DNA of 64,000 bases from Branchiostoma floridae. Its lineage: Eukaryota > Chordata > Leptocardii > Amphioxiformes > Branchiostomatidae. This document shows positions 1-12,400 of the stretch, in pieces. Under the pieces are notes generated by a model. It searched no databases and was not told the DNA's origin. It was given only the letters and a program-made list of their open reading frames with translations. Numbering within the stretch: the first letter of the stretch is position 1; each line of letters begins with the position of its first letter. The DNA is taken from assembly GCF_000003815.2 (NCBI RefSeq), contig NC_049989.1, forward strand, positions 13,419,764-13,483,763, read 5' to 3'. Position numbers and translations under genes: made by a program.

Positions 1-2160
1 GTCTAAAAATTACTTGCTTACTTTTCTACTGGCCTTGAAAGCCAAAGAGTGGGTAACCGCCTGGGTAACCGCTAAGCGAACCTTTCGGTCACCGCAAATC
101 GACCCCATACCATCGAAGCTCTAGAATCTTGAAGAAGATGTGCGTTACTTCCGTCACTTGAATTCGATAGTACAACCCGTAAGGAGAAGACAAAAAGTGA
201 TTTGAGTACTAAAAATTACTCCGCTAAGCCAAAGAGTGGGTAACCGCCTGGGTAACCGCTAAGCGAACCTTTCGGTAACCGCAAATCGACCCCATACCAT
301 CGAAGCTCTAGAATCTTGAAGAAGATGTGCGTTACTTCCGTCACTTGAATTCGATAGTACAACCCGTAAGGAGAAGACAAAAAGGGATTTGAGTACTAAA
401 AATTACTTGCTTACTTTTCTACTGGCCTTGAAAGCCAAAGAGTGGGTAACCGCCTGGGTAACCGCTAAGCGAACCTTTCGGTAACCGCAAATCGACCACA
501 TACCATCGAAGCTCTAGAATCTTGAAGAAGATGTGCGTTACTTCCGTCACTTGAATTCGATAGTACAACCCGTAAGGAGAAGACAAAAAGTGATTTGAGT
601 ACTAAAAATTACTTCCTTACTTTTCTACTGGCCTTAAAAGCCAAAGAGTGGGTAACCGCCTGGGTAACCGCTAAGCGAACCTTTCGGTAACCGCAAATCG
701 ACCCCATACCATCGAAGCTCTAGAATCTTGAAGAAGATGTGCGTTACTTCCGTCACTTGAATTCGATAGTACAACCCGTAAGGAGAAGACAAAAAGGGAT
801 TTGAGTACTAAAAATTACTTCCTTACTTTTCTACTGGCCTTGAAAGCCAAAGAGTGGGTAACCGCCTGGGTAACCGCTAAGCGAACCTTTCGGTAACCGC
901 AAATCGACCCCATACCATCGAAGCTCTAGAATCTTGAAGAAGATGTGCGTTACTTCCGTCACTTGAATTCGATAGTACAACCCGTAAGGAGAAGACAAAA
1001 AGTGATTTGAGTACTAAAAATTACGTCCTAAAATTTACTTACTTACTTTTCTAGCTGGAAGTGAAAGCCAAAGAGTGCGTAACCGCCTGGGTAACCGCTA
1101 AGCGAACCTTTCGGTCACCGCAAATCGACCCCATACCATCGAAGCTCTAGAATCTTGAAGAAGATGTGCGTTACTTCCGTCACTTGAATTCGATAGTACA
1201 ACCCGTAAGGAGAAGACAAAAAGTGATTTGAGTACTAAAAATTACTTCCTTACTTTTCTACTGGCCTTGAAAGCCAAAGAGTGGGTAACCGCCTGGGTAA
1301 CCGCCAGGCGAACCTTTCGGTCAACGTATATCGACCCCATACTATCGAACCTCTAGAATCTTGAAGAAGATGTGCGTTACTTCCGTCGCTTGAATTCTAT
1401 AGTACAACCCGTAAGGAGAACACAAAAAGTGATTTGAGTAAAAGTGATTTGAGTACTAAAAATTACTTGCTTACTTTTCTACTGACCTTGAAAGCCAAAG
1501 AGTGGGTAACCGCCTGGGTAACCGCCTGGGTAACCGCTAAGCGAACCTTTCGGTCACCGCAAATCGACCCCATACCATCGAAGCTCTAGGATCTTGAAGA
1601 AGATGTGCGTTACTTCCGTCACTTGAATTCGATAGTACAACCCGTAAGGAGAAGACAAAAAGTGATTTGAGTACTAAAAATTACTTCCTTACTTTTCTAC
1701 TGGCCTTGAAAGCCAAAGAGTGGGTAACCGCCTGGGTAACCGCCTGGGTAACCGCTAAGCGAACCTTTCGGTCACCGCAAATCGACCCCATACCATCGAA
1801 CCTCTAGAATCTTGAAGAAGATGTGCGTTACTTCCGTCACTTGAATTCGATAGTACAACCCGTAAGGAGAAGACAAAAAGTGATTTGAGTACTAAAAATT
1901 ACTTCCTTACTTTTCTACTGGCCTTGAAAGCCAAAGAGTGGGTAACCGCCTGGGTAACCGCCTGGGTAACCGCCTGGGTAACCGCCTGGGTAACCGCTAA
2001 GCGAACCTTTCGGTCACCGCAAATCGACCCCATACCATCGAACCTCTAGAATCTTGAAGAAGATGTGCGTTACTTCCGTCACTTGAATTCGATAGTACAA
2101 CCCGTAAGGAGAAGACAAAAAGTGATTTGAGTACTAAAAATTACTCCCTTACTTTTCTAC
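1..2160 (+). repeat. 206-bp satellite array 1 (3' part)
   Basis: About ten head-to-tail copies of a 206-bp monomer. The landmark GAAGAAGATG recurs at 131, 318, 524, 730 and 936, so spacing is 206 bp apart from one shortened first unit. Each monomer carries one GAATTC and several GGTAACC sites. This array differs from the one at 27190 by 'ggccttgaaagcc' and 'cgtaaggagaag'. It is already running at base 1, so its start lies outside the window. The last copy degenerates at about 2160-2230. No coding function is seen. Confidence 0.97.
1926..2000 (+). repeat. Nested 12-bp repeat expansion inside satellite monomer
   Basis: Within the 206-bp monomer the 12-mer GGGTAACCGCCT normally occurs once before a final GGGTAACCGCTAAGCG. 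Here it is expanded to about four copies plus the terminal one. Monomers at about 1500-1530 and 1720-1750 show an intermediate state with one extra copy. This is a short tandem repeat growing inside a longer one. Confidence 0.9.
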
Positions 2161-2250
2161 AGCTGGCTTTGAAATTGAATGAAGGTTCGCTTAGCGGTTA
2201 CTTCAGGGGACCCTTTAATCGAGAATATCTCGAAAACAAAAGCACGATCT

Positions 2251-4040
2251 AATTATGCGGTTTATGAATTACAATAGGGTACCAATGGACCTATTCAATC
2301 ATACCAAGTTCAACCCCCGAAAGATAGTTAAAGATTGCTGATGACCGACCTTCGGTCAGATTTGAACTCTAACCCTGCACATGAAGGTCTCAGAACACAG
2401 TTTTTCGCCTATGGGCCTAAAGTGAGGTGCTTCGATGACTCAAAACCTATAGTAGGGTGCAGATACAATTTACAAGAATTTAGTATGTTCAAGTTGAGGG
2501 TACAAGCTACAAAATATCTGAAAATGAGCATAGATTTGCCTGCTCGTTTTTTCTATAATGGACACTTTGATTTGACCCCCAGCGGAGGTCATGGAACTGC
2601 AGGCGGCATATCAAGGCGCAAATTCCCGCCGGCCGAAAAAGCAACGTAATACAACTTATACAGTATGAACACCGATGTATTCCTCTACTATTCACCACAG
2701 ATTCCACCTTGCTGTCGTGCAAGGAAGAATAAATACGGCCTTTGCAAGTACTGCGATGCACTATTTCAACCCGAACTACTACGGGGGTCGCGGATGAATA
2801 CAGTGTGTTATGAGACCTCAAAGTTTCCTTCGATACGCCGATACCATATTTGGAGTGCACACACAGGAAGTGGGTGCAGCCCAAAACTACGAAGGCCCAC
2901 ACGTACAATGTTTACCTGCAGTACCTTGCTTTGTTACTTTGCACCATTTGCGATGATTATAGAGTTTAAATGCCTGCCCGAACGTCCGATGGTACATAGC
3001 TTGTAGATATAGAATTAGATATGTTTTATTTCCTTATCAATTGCAAATTATCTGCACTTACACACAGGTCGTAGAATTGCATAGTAATTGTGGTTTGCCC
3101 TTATCAGACGTTAAACTGTTATCCCTGAAAACAGGAAGAAACAGACTACGGCCTTCTTTATTGCTTTCCTGGCTGACATCGTTTTTGATACCACCCTTAT
3201 GATTGTTCTAACATTTTAAGACATGCGTGGTAGTCCGCACACACGCATAAACAGACATACATACCCATGATACACTGACGACTTTACCTTAGACTGCAGT
3301 ATCGTTCTACATTCAATTCTGAGGTCAATTTGTGAGGTCGAACTACTAGTAAATATTTGGATTGCCCTCCTGAAGATCTGACTGGAATATTGGGATGAAC
3401 TGATGTATATGATGAAAACTATGGTATGCATTGCCTTTATTTCGGCCAATTACGATAATTAACTAATTCAATGTTAAATATAAATTCTAAATACAGATAA
3501 CAGATAGCTAACGTATGTAACACATGTCACGTTAATATCAACGCCAATGAGGTACTCAAAATTGGTGTCTGAGCAGTTTTCTGGGTGTTTTAGGCGTTTC
3601 AAAATGATTTTAATGTATGGACCTAGTAAAATAAAGATAATTTGTGCAAATTATTATGACGTCATGATTACATCATCAAGAATTATAAGACCAGTAGCTC
3701 ACTTTTAGATGTTCTCATTGGCTTGTAATTCGATGATTTAATCAATAAAACTACACAAAAATGTACATACAGTACATAATATAGTGAGTTAAAAGATCTA
3801 CGTGCATTTTTTTTATTTCATTTTGAAATGCTATTTTTTTAATTTACGTCGATAATTTAATTGATGTTTAATAACAAATTGCAATGAGTAAGACACTTAC
3901 CTCAGTCATTCATCTGGTGATGTGCTAGCACCAACCGCCCAGTCGCGCCCTCAGCTTCACGATTCTTGTTCAAATGGCGAAAATTCTGGTGACGGTGTAA
4001 CGGCCATGAACCAAATGTTTCAACGGTACCACATGCCCGA
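2251..4040 (+). repeat. Array-flanking duplicated segment, copy 1
   Basis: This stretch starts immediately after satellite array 1 and matches 52746-55157, which starts immediately after array 2, in the same orientation with scattered mismatches. Shared landmarks include GGTTTATGAATTACAATAGG at the start, GACCGACCT near 2343, and the AT-rich stretch around 3600-3900. Copy 1 lacks the SINE and a second insertion of about 125 bp present in copy 2. No convincing gene is visible. It runs into an assembly gap at 4051. Confidence 0.93.
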
Positions 4041-4050
4041 ATTAGCAAAG

Positions 4051-4949
4051 NNNNNNNNNNNNNNNNNNNNNNNNNNNNNNNNNNNNNNNNNNNNNNNNNN
4101 NNNNNNNNNNNNNNNNNNNNNNNNNNNNNNNNNNNNNNNNNNNNNNNNNNNNNNNNNNNNNNNNNNNNNNNNNNNNNNNNNNNNNNNNNNNNNNNNNNNN
4201 NNNNNNNNNNNNNNNNNNNNNNNNNNNNNNNNNNNNNNNNNNNNNNNNNNNNNNNNNNNNNNNNNNNNNNNNNNNNNNNNNNNNNNNNNNNNNNNNNNNN
4301 NNNNNNNNNNNNNNNNNNNNNNNNNNNNNNNNNNNNNNNNNNNNNNNNNNNNNNNNNNNNNNNNNNNNNNNNNNNNNNNNNNNNNNNNNNNNNNNNNNNN
4401 NNNNNNNNNNNNNNNNNNNNNNNNNNNNNNNNNNNNNNNNNNNNNNNNNNNNNNNNNNNNNNNNNNNNNNNNNNNNNNNNNNNNNNNNNNNNNNNNNNNN
4501 NNNNNNNNNNNNNNNNNNNNNNNNNNNNNNNNNNNNNNNNNNNNNNNNNNNNNNNNNNNNNNNNNNNNNNNNNNNNNNNNNNNNNNNNNNNNNNNNNNNN
4601 NNNNNNNNNNNNNNNNNNNNNNNNNNNNNNNNNNNNNNNNNNNNNNNNNNNNNNNNNNNNNNNNNNNNNNNNNNNNNNNNNNNNNNNNNNNNNNNNNNNN
4701 NNNNNNNNNNNNNNNNNNNNNNNNNNNNNNNNNNNNNNNNNNNNNNNNNNNNNNNNNNNNNNNNNNNNNNNNNNNNNNNNNNNNNNNNNNNNNNNNNNNN
4801 NNNNNNNNNNNNNNNNNNNNNNNNNNNNNNNNNNNNNNNNNNNNNNNNNNNNNNNNNNNNNNNNNNNNNNNNNNNNNNNNNNNNNNNNNNNNNNNNNNNN
4901 NNNNNNNNNNNNNNNNNNNNNNNNNNNNNNNNNNNNNNNNNNNNNNNNN
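4051..4949. other. Assembly gap (899 N)
   Basis: A run of N. Open reading frames crossing it are artefacts of translating N. The preceding bases belong to the flank copy and the following bases lead into an AACAC-rich tract. Confidence 1.
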
Positions 4950-5029
4950 GGGTCACGCCCGAAATTGCCCCCAAACATCCCATAAAGTACCTTGCGGAAC
5001 CCCTTTATCACATTCTGACCGAAGCAGAA

Positions 5030-5520
5030 CACAACACAACACAGCGCAACACAACACAACACAATGCAACACAACATAGCACCACACAACACAACACAAC
5101 GCAACACACCACAACACAACACAACACACCACAACACAACACAGCACAACACAACATAGCACAACACAACACAACACAACACAACACTACACCACACAAC
5201 ACAGCACAACACAACATTACACAACACAACACAGCACTACACCACACAACACAACACAACACAACACAACACACCACAACACAGCACAGCACAACACAGC
5301 ACAACACAACACTACACAACACAGCACAGCACAACAACACAACATAGCACCACACACAACACAACACAACACAAAACTACACCACACCACACCACACAAC
5401 ACAACACAACACAACACACCACAACACAGCACAGCACAGCACAGCACAGCACAACACAACACTACACAACACAACACAACACAGGACAGCATAGCACAGC
5501 ACACCACAACACAACACAAC
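5030..5520. repeat. (AACAC)n low-complexity tract
   Basis: About 490 bp almost entirely of ACAAC/AACAC-type units with occasional AGC, ACT and CACC interruptions. The plus strand is nearly free of G and poor in T, a strong strand asymmetry. The minus strand has long Cys/Val/Leu-rich open frames that come only from the repeat and are not genes. Confidence 0.95.
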
Positions 5521-6340
5521 AGCTAGGCATGGTTTCAGTTCCGTGGTGTTGTCTTTGTTGCCATCCCGTCTGAGCGCAGCGATGCTGAGTATGAGCGACG
5601 TTACAGCCAGTCATCGGGCGGTCCAGGCACATCTGTTCCCGCCTGGTTCAACAGGCAGCACGGCTAACGACGAGGAGTCAGGACGGCCACCACCGCAACA
5701 CCGTCAATTCCGTCCGGCTGACTATTGGCACACTCAGACGGTACGTACGGTTACAGGTTTGTACGCTCCTTGTCAACCTTTGATAGCGAACATATTGTAC
5801 CTAGATAAAAATTGAAGAGATGGATAAAATAACAGTCAGCGTTAAGTTGAATCACTAAATTCGCCGTGTCAAAGGGGGCGGATGAAGTGTTAATGGTGGT
5901 TACAGTTTGCGGTTGAACTATAGTACTAAATATATCAAATGCACGGCCTTGCACCGACTAGCGATTCGGCAAGCCTACTACAAGACAGAACAGTCGCTTT
6001 CGGTCGTGCTGGCGTGATCAACTGTCACTCTATATGGGGTACTACGTAAAACAACGGTTACCGTAAAATATGTATTCACTGTTTGATGATCGGTTTTATT
6101 AGTTGTCGTGAGAATTCACCGTGTGTATTGTATGGAGAACTAGGAGGAGAGGCGGGCAGAAGACGGAACAGAAATCTGAATTTTAGGGATTTGTTACGTT
6201 CTCCATAAAAGAGAGAACATAAATCCACCGCAGAAATCTCAAGATTAATTGTATGTGGCGTTCTTCAACCGTTGATCTCGATGATGTACTGCTATAAGAG
6301 TCAAAATGGAGGAAAGGGCTCAATTTACGCAACACCTGTA
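5521..6340. other. Intergenic region with one unassigned ORF
   Basis: An open frame from ATG at 5582 to a donor-like GTACGT at 5741 would encode 53 residues of mixed, Pro/Gln-rich composition. It ends in phase 0, whereas exon 2 of the downstream coiled-coil gene needs a phase-1 partner, so it does not join that gene directly. It could be an alternative or separate first exon, or chance. Nothing else was recognised here. Confidence 0.3.
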
Positions 6341-6348
6341 TGACGTCA
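6341..6348. promoter_or_regulatory. CRE-like palindrome upstream of the coiled-coil gene
   Basis: A perfect TGACGTCA octamer, the consensus for CREB/ATF bZIP factors, lies about 130 bp upstream of the proposed start at 6476. The position fits a proximal promoter, but the same 8-mer occurs elsewhere in the window (for example near 3657 and 18232), so function is inferred only. Confidence 0.35.
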
Positions 6349-6475
6349 GGTGGTTCCTAGGATCACCGTTGTTCTACGTTCCATTCTTGTCGTTCAAGAC
6401 GTCATAACGTTCCATTGTTTATCTTTCGAACACCTTAGCGTAGTAACGCATTCGGAAAGCCGGAGTTAGCCAGAT

Positions 6476-9400
6476 ATGGCGTTGATCCGTAAGTTCCGAA
6501 GTGAATCAACAAACGTTGAAGCTACTAAAGTGTGCCTGAACACAGGTAAGGAATTGTGGAAGGCTTAAGCTTAATGTAACGGAGTTTCTCAGTCCGCTAG
6601 AATGACACTAGGTTATTTTTCTTGTTAATCCGACTCACCGAAGTTTGTGGGTATGAATCCGTTGTTGTTACAGCCTTCACTGCTTGACTACATGAACAGC
6701 GCGTGTTTCTAATGAGAGCATTGCGTAGGTCCTCGCACCAGAAACACTTCGTACTGTAGGCTCGGGTACTTGGAACGAAATGGAGTGAAAAGAAAACACT
6801 AGTACATTGAAATGTCGCAATGTAAACTCCAAACTTTGGAGGCTGCAAGTTATTCTACAGTGGTTACCTCACAGACGATACAGTACGTTGGCGGTGTCGC
6901 TGTCACTACACGAAAACCCGAATATCTGGGCGTTTTGGGGACTGCATATGTTCCGTGAATCCTGGTCTATCCAGGCATGTGCGGTCATATCCTGATATGA
7001 CAAGAGCGGGTACTGCATATTACCGCTAACCCCCGCACATCCAGTAATAAGGGAATATGCGGCCCATGCTCACGTCTCGTGTCTTGAGTAATTCCAAACA
7101 AGAGACCATCTTGTGGCCCAGCGATTTGACTGAGCGCTCAACGGCTTTAATCGGTAAAAACGAATCTTTTAACGTAACGTTTGGCGTGTTGTCTTTTAAT
7201 CTTAATTTTACGTTTTGCATGATATACCTATCATAAAGTCAAGGGTACAACACAAATCCAATGTAGAACGCAGGGCCGCCGCCGACATACGGCAGCTTGA
7301 GTGACATACCCGCTTAAATTATCAACAATACCTTGAAAGTCTAAGAGAACAAAAGAAAAATTAAAAGTACCTAAGCGGTATTGTGTGTTTTCACCTAAGC
7401 AATAAAAACTAAAAAGATCCAGGAAACCGGATCTCAGTCCGTGATGAGTGAGGGAAAATGTCTCGTCAGTTTATATGGATATGACCGCTGGCGTTCTGGT
7501 TGTTTGTCCATTCTTTCAATAGTCGCTAGGTGTCACTTTTTGAGTGTTCAGTGTAGATGTATATATTACAATAGTGGTGTCGAAACTGCCAAACAAAATT
7601 ATCGTTTTGTATCATATTCTTTGCATGTCCTTATGAAGTATTCAAGGTACTAGTACTCGGTAGTCCATATTTATTATTAGGATGCGTGTACGTTAGGTTT
7701 GTTTTGCCTTCCATTCACCTAAACATTCCATTCTAGAACATTCCCAATGAATAGGCTACAGCTTTTACGATCTTTTAAATCCCAATAAATTTGTTTCCAT
7801 TTCCGTTTTTCGTGTGTTTGCTTGGAGAAATCCATAACGCGCGAAGCTGTGGATAGATATTAAAATGATATTTGATAGGTGTGTAGGGTCACGAAAACGA
7901 AGGTCAAGTTTAATAGACAATGGACTTTCTACGGAACTGCAGCGGAACGTCCGGTTTTGACATTTCACGTTCCTGACATGCCATGGTCGTCATGTCGGAA
8001 GTTCATGGCAAATCTTCCTGTAGGTTTCACTGAAAGTTTTCCTTTTTTTATTGAAGGTTTTCCTGTTTTATTGAAGGTTTTGATGCGATTTTACAAGAAC
8101 GATGTCTTGTTCATTCTGAGAGTTTGATGTGTGTGTCCTTTTCCTACCTAGTCCCTTGACCTCTTGACCGTTGGGGGACAAGGTAGACATTAATAATAAT
8201 TATTTTACGGGTAATGCTGCGTAAGTAGTTGAATTTGAAATCAGAGTAGTAGTAGTAGTAGGATGAGCTAATTCTTTCACTTTGAAATGCTCCTCTTGAA
8301 CTACGTCAAGTATAGACGTTCTGTGCCTCCTCACAGACAAGTTCGTGTCAATCAGCGAAGTGAAAAGTGAGATTTTGAAGATGAAGGAGACCAACTACCA
8401 ACTGAAGAACTCCGTCCTAATCTTGGTGAGCACATGTACAGATCTATATGACAGTTGAAAAACTTCAATATGTATTCTATCAACACAGATGAGCATTCAT
8501 GCAAATATTCTCGTGCTTTTTTGTATGCTCAACTTATCATTGTAGGGCCAGCTACATTGTATCTCTCGTACTATGCTTTTAAGTGAGTGAAGATCCTGAT
8601 GTTCAGTTCAGGTCATCCTCTGAGAGGTGACGTGAGGATTTCCACAAATTCCTGCCCAGCATGGTTGATGGAAGTTTAACTTCTATGTTTTGTTGGTCTA
8701 ATTTTGTTTGTTCACAAGATCTACAAGAAGTAGCATGTTTGCCTCGCTGTCATGATTACCATGTGTTGAACACAGTTTACGGTTCGGAATAAAGACATGT
8801 GAAAGTTCGCGTGTAGTCAGAAGATGCTCGTTCCGCTGCTCTACTAGTACTTGTCTTGAGTATAGTAGTGAACAAGTAATTTTTAACGGTTCAAAGGATG
8901 ATGTTCAACCAAAACCTGTATCAGAAATGCTTCTATTACTTGTAATGAATAAAGGAAAGAGAAGAAAGCAAGGATAGAGACAGGAGACTGAAAGACCGAA
9001 CGAAATTTAAACGAAGGAAAGAGAAAACTAAGAAAGACATCGATGGTACAAACATTACCTAGCAGATTAAAATGGTTTCTCAGATTCGTTTCTTATGAAT
9101 CCATTAGACAAATTTTGTTCCATCTTTCTCCTTCACAGACCCGGTCAAGTGATGAGATGAGGCGAGAAGCTGTTAAGCAGCAATCGGTGAGTAGTTTTGA
9201 CAAACACGTGGTCGTTACGTTGTCATGCGGTTACGCCACTGCCTTACTACTAAGTCGCGCCATTTTTTCATGTTAATGTATATTACCATATATGGCTATT
9301 GTGATGTTTTGATTGAGAAAAAAAAAACTTTTGTATCCTGCTAAATTGGGTTACCTTATGAGTTCTATGTTGATTTACTTATTTGAACGAACCACATCAC

Positions 9401-12400
9401 AATATGACAATATTTACACCCATAATATATGTGCTTAAAGTGGTAAGAATCTGTCGTTTTATTTTCCTACAAAAGACCATTAGTTTGCTGAAGAAGACCC
9501 ACATGGACATACTCGTGAAGAAGGACGAGGTAAATAGCATCGTGGGTTTGGTAAAAATCGTAGTCATCATAAGGCAACACTCATTTCTATGGCCAACTTT
9601 AAAAATGTCCAGTTGCAAGTAAATCAACAGTTCATATCTTGCTTAGCATTTTGTGTTACCGCGGTTGCTCTTTCATTATCAAACTGAGTACTAATTTTCA
9701 TAGATTTTCAGCAACAAACTATTAACTTATATGACGCTGTATTTGTAACTTATATGGCGTTGTATTTATTTTGTGTTCATCTGTTGTGATATTTCATAGA
9801 CTATGGAATCGAAGTTTGTTTCGGTAGAAAATGCAATTGTTCTATCATGCCGTATTGTTACGGCTTTAAGTTGACTAACCATGACTACATCGAGTGGCAC
9901 CTTTAGCAAATAGATTGGATGGAAAGAAATATCTAGAATGAATTCACCACATAGCCTATAGAGAAAAGGGTGCTCATAATTTCCTGTTTATTAATTCTAT
10001 CGTGCTTATCGTTTTCGACATGTCATATTTTTCCACATTGTTCAGGAACTAGCAAATCAGAGAATCGCAGTCACTGCACAGAAAGTAGCTCAGGAAGCCC
10101 TGACAAAGGTAAGAACTAATCTAGATTTTCGCTTGTAGATGAAAGAATTTGATTCATTCTCTATCCACTAGTGGCTACGACCGCTTAGTGGCCAAAGATT
10201 TCCCAGATTCCCCAACGAAATTCATAGATCAACAACGATCACGTTTTGAGACTTGTGTGAGTGTGTTTTATATCTTACGTACTACGCACAAAAAGCGGTT
10301 CAGGAAGCTATTGCAGATGTAAGAACTAATCTGGATTTTCACTTTCAGATGAAAAGATTGTGTTTTTTTCTCTTTCCACTGGGGTTTCAGCCTAAAGAAT
10401 CACTTTGTTAAGAAAAGCCGAAAAGACACATCCCAACTTCCCTAAATCCACAGACGAACAGAAAACCACTTTCCTCTTAAAATCGCAGAACCCACAAATT
10501 GTAGAAAAAGTGGGGTTTTTCGTCTTCCTCTGCTTCCCCAAAAAAAGAGGTAAAACCAACCTGTTTGAAAATAGCCAACACGAGTCTTCGAGTAGCCCTT
10601 TTTGTTTTACAATAATGTTTATTACTGTTAATTGTCACATATATGTCTCCTATGTTTTCATCATAGACTTGAAATCATACCTCCCGGCATGATTTCTTTT
10701 TGAGTTTTGTGTGTTTTGTTGTCCTTTATATCTTACTTTTACACGAAATCGATGTCACAGAAATCCAGTACGGTCGCTCAGAGGGACTTACTGACACCAA
10801 TGTTACACACGGACCATTTAATGATCTTTGGCAGGACAAAGTTAAAGTTTGATTTTGTAAGAAAAAAAAAGAAATAGTCTAGAAAAACAATCATTGATGT
10901 AGCAGTGTAAGATCAGAAGTACATATCACTTGAGCTTCTAGGATAACCAAGAATAAATACATCTATCGGCGTTTGTAAAACACAGCTTTAAACAGATATT
11001 TTAGCAGAAAACGTTGGCATAAATTGTCTACCAATCAATATCATCTTTCATGGACTAATCGCAGTATCGTTGAATGTTCACAGGCTCTGAATATCATCAT
11101 CAAAGAGCAACAGGACACCGCGAGTTTGACGGAGGAACTGCTACTGGAAACTAGGGTAGGCTGAAAAAAGATGCATCCTCTAGAAAAGAGGAAATTGTTT
11201 TGTTTTGTTTGTATTGCAATACAAGGTAAACCGCCTTATGGCGTAACACACCACATATTTGTATTGAAGAGTAGTATGCTATACATATATAGTAGTATAA
11301 GCTGTATATGAGAGCAGATACATTTGATACACTCAACCTGATAAGAACCACAATTTTCGATAAGTTTGGTGGGTTCTTTAACGTACTTGAGGTGTGGCTC
11401 TCCTCAAACACGGGACCTCCATTTAGCGTCCTATCCGGGGGACGGTCCTAACTGGTAATCTTTTCACTTACTATATGAACATCAAAAATCACTAAACGTC
11501 CCCAGGGACCATGGTAAGAAAGAGTCAACACTATTTTAGAACTGGACATTCTACTTTTGGTACATTGATGTTTCGTATACAGAGTATGAAACGTATCAAA
11601 ACATTTTCTATTCAAAGACTTATGCATAACTCATATTCGTACCACCACTTGTACATTATGGAAAATTGAATATATGATAAGACACTTAAACGTATGAATG
11701 ATAAATTAATAGCAAACGTAAAACCATTTGAAATTAGCCTTTTTTATTCTGACGATATGTTACTGTTTATTTTTTTTCACTCGGTTCAGAGCGACTTGAC
11801 AAGCAGTAAGGCGGAAGCAGCAAAGCTTCGTGACGAGGTAGGGGTTGTCTTAATTTTGTAACAGACGTCTTCTCTGTCGTGTCAGGTGCATTAGATGCCA
11901 TTCAGCACCGACGTAACAAGAACTCACTGCCGCATCGTACCTGCATGTGTATAAGAATAGCCATTTATATGTTTAACCCAAAATGTACATGCGCTTGCGC
12001 CTGGCTTGCGCCTCCCGGAATTGTGCACAATTTGTTTCAATGGGTTGTTTGAAATATTCAACAATAACACAACACATTTTATACATTGCGCCCATCAAGC
12101 AAATGGATATGATTTTCCAACATCAATGGTGATGATTATTAGTAAGAAATTGTTGAATATAGTCAAGATTTCACGACAAACAGGAGGCGTAAAATGTTGT
12201 TCTGTAACAGTGGTGTTCATGTACCCCCTACCGTCCTTGCCAAGGAGCTCTGAGCTTTTGTGGCGACAACGATAGCGGTCCAGATTTGCAATCCGCCGAC
12301 CCGGGTTCGATCCCGGGTGTCGGCATGTTTCTTTCTCTCTGTTCTTACTCGCCCCTCTGGATTTCTACAGTTCTATATCTTTCTGCAGCCTTCTTATTGC

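Noticed and set aside
2507-2908. Minus-strand ORF also present at 53013-53327
   Set aside because: The ORFs are similar only because the flank is duplicated. Length differs, the N-terminal part is lost in copy 2, and composition is not protein-like.
3902-5519. Long Cys/Val/Leu-rich minus-strand reading frames
   Set aside because: They are translations of the AACAC repeat and of N gaps, not genes.
5582-5740. First exon of the coiled-coil gene
   Set aside because: It ends in phase 0, whereas exon 2 at 8337 needs phase 1. Exon 6476-6545 fits in phase and has a consensus donor.
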